Of a stretch of DNA of 64,000 nucleotides, positions 24,601 to 64,000 are shown piece after piece (within the stretch, counting starts at the first letter, position 1; the number at the start of each line of letters is the position of its first letter). The DNA is from Euglena gracilis. Lineage: Eukaryota; Euglenida; Euglenophyceae; Euglenales. Made by a program: the position numbers and the translations under genes. The notes below the pieces were generated by a model that worked only from the letters and a program-made list of their open reading frames with translations, searched no databases and was not told where the DNA came from. Where the stretch lies: assembly GCA_039621445.1 (NCBI GenBank), contig CP154956.1, forward strand, positions 49,564,826 to 49,628,825, written 5' to 3'.

Positions 24601-25667
24601 GGTCTGAGCCCCACTCATCAACAGCTGGCCCCTTGTGTTCTGGAGCAGAAGCATACTGGACAGTGGGCTTGGGCACGGGGGCAGTTGTTGACGAGGAACT
24701 CGACTGATGGAAATGTTACCAGAGTCCAAAAGGCTCATTACGCAAGCGGCGGTGGAGGTGGAAACTCGAACCGAACAACACCAATGGGAGGCTGGGCAGT
24801 CGAGTTCGGGTCCCAACCCCCTCCCCCCTGTCTGGTTGAGTTCGGACCTCGAACTCCCTCGAAAAGGGGGTGTGTCCCTAGCCCCCCCCCCCCCCCTGTA
24901 CCTGGGCTCCCCCTTGTTTTTGACTCCGGACCCCCCCTCCCCCCCTCGAACTCGACCAGTCCGGTTGAGATCGCAACTCGACAGGGGGGTTCCGCTAGGC
25001 AGTCGAGCTCGGGTCCCAAAACCTCCCCCCTCCCCCCCTTGTCTGGTTGAGTTCGGAGCTCGACAGGAGGGTCTCGAGCCCCCCCCCCCCCCCGTGCCTG
25101 CCTGGCCAGTCCAGACCCCGCCCCCCCCCCCCTCGAACTCGACCGGTCCGGTTGAGTTCGCAACTCGACGGGGGGGGGGTACCCCCCTTTTCGGCCAAAT
25201 TTTGCCAGAAAAAAATGAGTTGGGTCAAAATCAGGGCTGCTGCCACAGCCCTCCAAACCTTCTGGTCAGGTCTGCAAAATTTTCGACAGATGCACCCCAG
25301 GTTTTTATGTTTGTGAGTCCTCAAACCATCTTCTTTTGCTTCGCCCTTGGTATCCCTCCTTTGTCCATTTTCCTCGAAGAAGCATGATACCTCCGTGCTG
25401 TTTCCAACTCTTTGGACAATAAATAATTTCTTTTGGAAATCGTTGATTACATCCAAAATACATTTTTCTCTCCCGGTGACCTGAATAAATAAAACAGCCT
25501 CCGTTTGGTTAATTGCATGCTGTTTCAAGCACGATTTGCGGAATTGATTGCGTTGCAATAATAAAAGGGGGGGTTAGGAGACAAAGGCTGCCCAAATTGA
25601 ATCAGACCAGATCCTTCCCTTGCGCAGCTTCCACGATCGCAACAATGATGTCTGGGTGGCTGTGAAG
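12646..25667 (+). CDS. Unrecognised + strand gene: three phase-compatible exons across an intron of about 12.2 kb
   Basis: Exon 12646-12681 has acceptor AACTCAG and donor GTGAGC, phase 0 to 0, reading ELDFRLGRVQCL. Exon 13342-13430 has acceptor ACAACAG and donor GTGTGG, reading SVGNDEVSSQQLNVLGQLLK then RCLHQGSQD, and ends two bases into a codon. Exon 25628-25667 has acceptor CCCTTGCGCAG and donor GTACAT. It supplies the missing base, giving Ser, then FHDRNNDVWVAVK. The phase match across 12 kb supports a single transcript spanning the DIRS cluster, but with only three short exons chance agreement is possible. I do not recognise the product. Confidence 0.4.
12718..13012. repeat. Minisatellite, about ten 30-36 bp units
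   Basis: Units of the type 'CATGGCCTGCTCCCATGGGC' plus 'ACGGTCTCATCTCA' repeat head to tail. Later units carry CTCCAATGGG instead of CTCCCATGGG, and some gain 'CTTTC' or 'CTCT'. Confidence 0.85.
14040..14196 (-). CDS. Lone candidate exon, leucine/isoleucine-rich helical peptide
   Basis: On -, after GGTTGACTAG, the frame reads RDQEQCLYLVSRLNTILTT, SQPQNFCQEILNGLILYIF and so on, with a possible donor GTGGGA. It looks like alpha-helical repeat protein sequence but has no partner exon nearby. It sits at the left edge of the retroelement cluster and may be retroelement-derived. Confidence 0.25.
14720..15960 (+). pseudogene. Broken retroelement gag-like coding region
   Basis: Coding-like text continues on + by switching frames at several points. 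An early frame has PGDVFLYSRSTFSGSPAG, then LKKVLQFDEGNQRVVFTKLE and FFWNYLQEISKYCEHNFL. A later frame starts MSETLLAALARKDSKFLHVQ and continues to VQEEQQMFLHLCSEIEHLKQ. A third has QDAMTFLDAKIVE and FTHQQLQTDIGGINATVKCC. The glutamine/leucine-rich helical text without catalytic motifs, next to reverse transcriptase debris, suggests a structural (gag) ORF. It is not visibly similar to the two - strand gag regions nearby, so it may belong to a different element. Confidence 0.45.
16399..17385 (-). pseudogene. DIRS-like gag region, copy 1 (broken)
   Basis: The frame 17385-16711 includes ADLAAIYHRFSEGLLQINNR, ALLEGCPRWDGVKVEAE, LNNHRQDSARQADRVLRQVQ and ERKRMSLPG ... RLFSSDDLRLQAE. It aligns by eye with the - strand region at 22.9-23.3 kb (NNHRQD...DRTLRAVQQKFL...RKRRSIPQ...LFTPEDIKVAKA). 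The N-terminal part continues in another frame (MDEDIHSADEEERPAGTGAS) and the C-terminal acidic part in a third (16653-16399), so frameshifts break it. It lies in the opposite orientation to the RT/recombinase that follows at 18.9 kb. Confidence 0.6.
17632..18937 (+). pseudogene. Polar linker region upstream of DIRS-like reverse transcriptase
   Basis: A frame of 173 codons (17632-18153) and two overlapping shifted frames are rich in Pro, Lys, Gln and Ser, for example SPIKQQDVTEESQKMPKAGP, and have no catalytic motif. Position and composition fit the disordered region that precedes RT in DIRS-type elements, but similarity to a named family was not established. Confidence 0.35.
18940..19991 (+). 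pseudogene. DIRS-like reverse transcriptase and RNase H, multiply frameshifted
   Basis: RT motifs appear in shifting frames: FKLDHIQHIF (about 18949), MDLKDAYFHIPV (19003-19038) and FIYLDNILLVAPT (about 19169-19207). The last is the YxDD box, here YLDN, so the second catalytic Asp is changed. RNase H follows: SVDNHVVFYYLTKKGG (about 19821-19868) and INLQVKWVSSKDCLADLTSR (ending 19991), which match the central Asp and the C-terminal 'vkWvsS/ADaLSR' region of retroelement RNase H. Stops and frame changes occur throughout, so the copy is dead. Confidence 0.75.
20010..20365 (+). pseudogene. DIRS-type post-RNase H domain with NPPW motif
   Basis: It continues after RNase H as DYSLDPQLFQWLKQQFKDF, NLETYLFASPGDKKI, GVDALQCPLDN, a stop, then GGLYANPPWSIIQHFLPRLK (about 20193-20252) and MVTPYWYSASWLPQLIKM. 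The 'DxFAS ... GVDAL ... NPPW ... PYW' order is a hallmark of DIRS/Ngaro-type polyproteins. The NPPW box resembles the catalytic motif of Dam-type adenine methyltransferases carried by DIRS elements. Assignment rests on family knowledge, not on a search. Confidence 0.6.
20180..21965 (+). repeat. Tandem duplication, period about 890 bp, inside the DIRS-like element
   Basis: From 'CCCCCATGGT...CACACACCAAAGTTTTGATGG' (about 20210-20280) to the 'GGAAACCTGGGGG'-like end near 21070, the text recurs from about 21090 to 21960. Examples are 'CCTACTGGTATTCAGCC' versus 'CCTACTGGGATTCAGCC', and 'CAAATAAGT' followed by 'TTTCATTTAA' in both. Divergence between copies is roughly 15-20% by eye. Confidence 0.75.
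20370..22260 (+). pseudogene. Tyrosine recombinase of the DIRS-like element, internally duplicated
   Basis: The N-terminal core-binding-like part is present twice (LHYLLGQILEGKQVQNQTIE at about 20430; LHDLLGEIWEGKKIQKQTID at about 21316), each followed by ATTDQVADAL/TTTDQVVDAL and IPGFGGL. The catalytic part has an Arg in LCLCRRSDLAQV (21748-21783; degraded to LCLYRSSYLVQV in copy 1), the H-x-x-R box WAPHSTRG (HSTR at 22072-22083) and GQWKRVAAFTANYQRLG with the expected nucleophile Tyr at 22181-22183. An A run just before 22110 shifts the frame between the last two boxes. R...HxxR...Y order identifies a lambda-integrase-type recombinase. Confidence 0.75.
22260..22510 (+). repeat. Two direct copies of an 80-bp element end
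   Basis: 'GGAGCCCGAGGTGTCTCGTA' with 'CTCCCTCGAGG', then 'GGAGGAAGGGCACCGAGGGC' and 'GAAGAACAAAGACATTGTGAG' (22270-22352), is echoed by 'GAAGCCACGTCTCGGACTCC' and 'GGAGGAAGGGACAGCGAAGG ... CACAAGACAACAGTGAG' (about 22448-22525). Inverted copies occur at 23885-23960 and 25325-25400. Confidence 0.6.
22520..23820 (-). pseudogene. Second DIRS-like element: gag region, then start of reverse transcriptase, truncated
   Basis: Read from 23.8 kb downward: helical gag text SFKLIMQISHLLDETDKEAF and EAAWSNIFLQESLTTAFLRD; DLRLDVRSLLEQIPTWKTLK; NNHRQD...DRTLRAVQQKFL; RKRRSIPQ and LFTPEDIKVAKAQAGINKE. Then, in a new frame, the RT beginning: AKSILQDYFQAGAIKPVPWE, IPWFVISKKEPQGGKHRVIS and HCRQLNQHFSPHPFKLDNNW (about 22560-22700). 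Homology to the copy at 16.4-17.4 kb is visible. After the 'FKLDNNW' point the RT stops and C/G-rich terminus sequence begins, so RNase H and recombinase are missing. Inverted copies of one 80-bp sequence flank it. Confidence 0.65.
23885..23962 (-). repeat. Inverted copy of the 80-bp element end
   Basis: 'AGTGTCTTTGTGCTTCGCCC ... GGTGTCCCTCCCTTG ... GGGGAGTACGAAAAAAGGCACGAGG' matches the reverse complement of 22345-22265. Together with 22270-22350 it brackets the truncated - strand element. Confidence 0.6.
24120..24425 (+). pseudogene. Second, more decayed tyrosine-recombinase 3' end
   Basis: It parallels 22040-22310. 'GTGTGGGTACCACACCCGAC' matches the HSTR region, but the box now reads HPTS, so the Arg is lost. 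LGLSSKKVFEIAQWTRWWLF follows in the position of GLSAQEVCEIGQWKRVAAF, then the same 'GGAGCCGGAGGTGCCTCGTA ... CTCCCTCGAGG' terminus. This shows at least two insertions of the same family. Confidence 0.6.
24780..25170. repeat. GC-rich degenerate repeat block
   Basis: Phrases such as 'GTTGAGTTCGGAGCTCGACA', 'CCCCCTCGAACTCGACC' and 'GTCCGGTTGAG(A/T)TCGCAACTCGAC' recur two or three times, interspersed with C runs. It is related to the 'TACTCCCTCGAGG' text of the retroelement ends. No real ORF. Confidence 0.5.
25325..25400 (-). repeat. Further inverted copy of the retroelement end
   Basis: 'CTTTTGCTTCGCCCTTGGTA', 'TCCCTCCTTTGTCC' and 'TCCTCGAAGAAGCATGATACC' match the 23885-23962 copy in the same orientation. 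This is the right-most trace of the DIRS-like cluster. Confidence 0.5.
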
Positions 25668-27087
25668 GTACATTGGAGCCGGAGAGTCGTCATCACAGAT
25701 GGCAGAAAAACATCTGGGTTGAAAAAAACCTGTGGTTTGATGCAAATGCAGCGGGAAGCCAGCACCCTCACCCCCCCCCCTGATCCACTGATCCACAGGA
25801 GGGGGGGGGTTCCATTTTTGGGCCACACCTGAGGAAGTGGAATTCCGAAGGAAAAAAAATGACCCCACCGAAAAACAAGGGCACTGTCAGCTTATGTGGT
25901 AGCTAAACAATGATGAAATTGTAAAACAAGCCTGACACGTGTTTTTTGAAGGAGGAATCCAAATGATATCAATAATCAATGGTGTGTTGTGATAAATGGC
26001 AATTCCAGGCACTTTCATGCAATCATCAGAAGAGCAATGTAAACTTTGTAACAATAAAATGCGCATTTTGACGGTGAAAAAAAAACACAACCTCAATAAC
26101 TCCATAATGGGTGAGAAGGAAAGCTGCTGGGTGGACCCAAAGACAGGGTTCGACAAATGGGCAGGGGGGTTGGACCCCCTGGTCCAGGGGGACCCCCCAC
26201 CTTTAAACAGCGGCATAGTCTGGGTGACTGATTTTTTGGCCCAGTGCACAATGCCGGGCCAAAAACTCCCCAACCCGGCTGAAAATGCCATTTTGGACAG
26301 TATTTGGGCAAAAATTTGGCGAGAATGCAGAAAAACTCGGAGGCAATGCGCCGAAAGAAAAATGTGACCTTTTTTGAGGGGGTCCTGGGTTTGAGGTGCA
26401 CACCCCGCCCATCCCCTCCCCTCTGGCCCGAACACCCTCCTCATCAAAACCTGCCCAAACATCTGACTGGCCAGGGTGGGGTCCCCTCTCTGGCTTTTGA
26501 CGACATCCTGGTCGCAGCGAAATACAATACAAAGCTCCCAACAACAGTTTGTTCCTCCTGTTTTGGAGGGATCCCCAAATTTCAGCAACTCACATATCAC
26601 ACATTGAATCGAGAAATATTTTTGGGAGGAATCAACTCGTTTCGAACTGCACCACAAAGGAAAACAAATAGGAACGCAAGCGATCAAAAAAGCAATCAAA
26701 AAACAATTTGATGCACTCCTTGCGAGCTTGTGAAAAATAAAAGGAGCTAACCCCCCAATCAAGACATTAGGCCTTCTTTGGGGGTTCGTTGCTGAAAATC
26801 CGAAAGGGGGTCTTATTTGGGGGGGAGGTGGATTTTTGGTGAAAATGTTGGCTGAAAAAAACTTTTGACAGGAGGTTCCAAAAACACTTCCAAAAATGGT
26901 CTCAAAAACACATTTTGTAAAAAAACAACTGGCTGGGTCTTATGTTTCAGGTCCTTTTCTTTTTTGAGGGAGATGCCATTTCGGGGGGGGGGCACACGCA
27001 CACACATGCGCGCGCGCACACTCACTCACCCACTCACCCCACCCACCCACCCACCAAGCACCTCTGGTCAGCCATGCCCTTGGGCCC

Positions 27088-27781
27088 AGCATCGCCCAGC
27101 ATCGCTCAGCATCGCCCAGCATCGCCTTTGAAGCCGTTAGAGGTGTACCTCTTGTACCCACATTCACTCAGATACCTGCTTCTTGCCCAGCATCTGCATC
27201 TTGTCCAGTATCTGCAACCACTGCATCTTGTCCAGTATCTGCATTCAATGCATTTTGTCCAATATTTGCATCTTGCCCGATGTCTTCATCCATTGGCTCC
27301 CAATCAAGCCAAAATGACCACAAAAGCCCAAAAAATGACCACAAAAACTCCAAAAATGACACAAAAAGTCCCAAAAGGGAGCCAAAAATTACCTAAAATG
27401 GCTTGAAATAACCTAAATTGCCCAAAAACGCCAACAATATCCACAAAAGATTGTAAAAAATAACCCAAAATCACCAAAGTGGCGCAAAATGACCAAAAAT
27501 GCCATAAAGGTGTTCATATTGACCCAAATTAGCCCAATATTTGCCAAATCAGTGCAAAATAGCCCCAAAATTTGCAAAAAAAATGATCCAAAATGGCCAA
27601 GATGGGTGTAATTCTGGAGATTTGTGGGAAAATTATCCCCAAAATGGGTTTAATTCTTCAAAATATACAAAAATGCCAGCATCGCCCAGCATCGCCCTGC
27701 ATCGCCCAGCATCGCCCAGCATCGGAACCCCACCTCTGGTCTCAAAAAATCCAGCATCGCCCAGCATCGCCCAGCATCATC
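27088..27781. repeat. CAGCATCGCC decamer arrays bracketing the inverted 480-bp repeat
   Basis: Four units lie at 27088-27128, five at 27674-27725 and three at 27750-27780. The 480-bp repeat (27190-27680, reverse orientation) lies between the first two arrays. Confidence 0.7.
27180..27690 (-). repeat. Dispersed repeat of about 480 bp, copy B
   Basis: It is the reverse complement of 5757-6240, including the 'GATGTCTTCATCCATTGGCTCCC' text (split here as GATGTCTTCATCCATTG and GCTCCC) and the TGCATCTTGTCCAGTATCTG units. Confidence 0.75.
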
Positions 27782-28130
27782 AGAGGTGCTTGCCACCCAC
27801 CCAACCACTCACTCACACCCACACACACACGCACCACACACAGAGAGAGGGAGGGGAGAGGGGGAGAGGGAGAACAACGCCATGTTGGCATGTGACGGTG
27901 CTGAAGAAAACATGAGGTCCATCTCCCAAAGAAAACCTTAAATGCATTGAAAAATCCCCTAAAAAAAATATTCAAATTCAATCAACCTGGTGTATCCAAA
28001 GAAAAATCAAATTCAAATGATTCATGGCATGAAAGCAAAGGTTAAGAATCAAGCAAACAGTTAAAGAGTGTCTGTATTGGGGGGTGGAGTGCTCGCTGTC
28101 TCTCTTGGTCAGGGGCGATACAAACTTAAT

Positions 28131-63604
<35,474 letters not shown>

Positions 63605-64000
63605 CTGAATGAATCCTCCCTACCACTCCCCACCCCCTCTGATTGTCCTTCCCACTCAGCCAGTCAACGTGGCAGAAAGTTGACAACTCGGTCCCTGAGT
63701 TCTTCTCTTTAGAGAAAGCGAGTCTTGCCACTAGGGAAAAGGGGGGTGTCCAATCCCCCCTCCCCCTCCTCCCCTCCCCCTGCATTACCCCAGCCCCATT
63801 CCTTGTTTTTTTTGCGCAGTCTGCACCTCAAAAATGTGTGCACCCTGAGCCAAAAATATTTGCACCAATGTTAAAAATTTTGCACTTGGACCAGCTGTTT
63901 GGCACAGTTTTTTCTTGCAGCATTTCTGCACAATGGAATGAAATGATGATGAGATGCATGCAATGGATGGAATGAAAATATTTGGGAATAAGCGCTTATA
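63605..64000. other. Right edge, no supported gene
   Basis: C-rich then T-rich DNA upstream of the first exon candidate of the - strand chain. It is probably intron. Nothing further is seen. Confidence 0.3.

Larger units (their letters stand above)
25668..28130. other. Intergenic or intronic stretch between the + gene and the - strand exon chain
   Basis: It holds a 291-codon open frame on - (26762-25887) with no splice or family support, a CA/CG tract (about 26994-27060), a decamer array CAGCATCGCC (27088-27128, 27674-27725, 27750-27780) and the inverted copy of the 480-bp repeat. No gene is called. Confidence 0.35.

Noticed and set aside
24738-25256. 172-codon - frame, Gly/Pro rich
   Set aside because: It covers the C-run and TCGAACTCGACC repeat block. 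It is low complexity and duplicated in other frames.
25560-25740. - strand exon reading HSHPDIIVAIVEAAQGKDLV
   Set aside because: No acceptor AG upstream on -, whereas the + strand reading has a canonical acceptor, a donor and a phase-compatible partner.
25887-26762. 291-codon - frame
   Set aside because: No splice signals, start context or family resemblance. Composition is intron-like.

Overview
This window is eukaryotic nuclear DNA. Protein-coding sequence appears only as short exons with higher GC, bounded by GT/GC...AG signals and separated by introns from under 100 bases to over 12 kb. There are no bacterial operons, ribosome binding sites, tRNA or rRNA genes. The best identified gene is an SF-assemblin-like flagellar-root protein, which points to a flagellated alga or other protist. 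I cannot name the species. Most of the window is intron and repeat: CA microsatellites, long C/G homopolymers, decamer arrays, fold-back elements and retroelement debris.

Layout: (1) 1-8818 (+): last eight exons of the SF-assemblin-like gene, ending in TGA at 8816-8818. Its large introns hold direct repeats, decamer-array elements, a 480-bp repeat and a GC-rich insert. (2) 8910-10046: a fold-back element with arms of about 185 bp. (3) 10.1-25.7 kb (+): scattered exon candidates of an unrecognised gene. Three of them join in phase across an intron of about 12.2 kb. (4) 14.7-25.4 kb, inside that intron: nested, broken DIRS-like (tyrosine-recombinase) retroelements. On + there are reverse transcriptase, RNase H, an NPPW domain and a tyrosine recombinase. 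On - there are two gag-like regions and the start of a second reverse transcriptase. (5) 28-63.6 kb (-): a chain of about 40 exon candidates, many joined by matching splice phases, encoding a large protein with roughly ten hydrophobic segments in its C-terminal third. I do not recognise the family. It may be one very large gene or more than one. (6) Its introns carry a second fold-back element (33.06-33.51 kb), clusters of GCGC-centred palindromes, a three-copy hairpin-containing repeat, tandem repeats and a DDE-transposase remnant.

The assembly looks liable to homopolymer and indel errors, because some otherwise good exons change frame without a plausible intron. Exon calls were made by eye from reading frame, splice motifs and phase. 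Boundaries marked 'about' may be off by a few bases, and no gene model was checked against transcripts.
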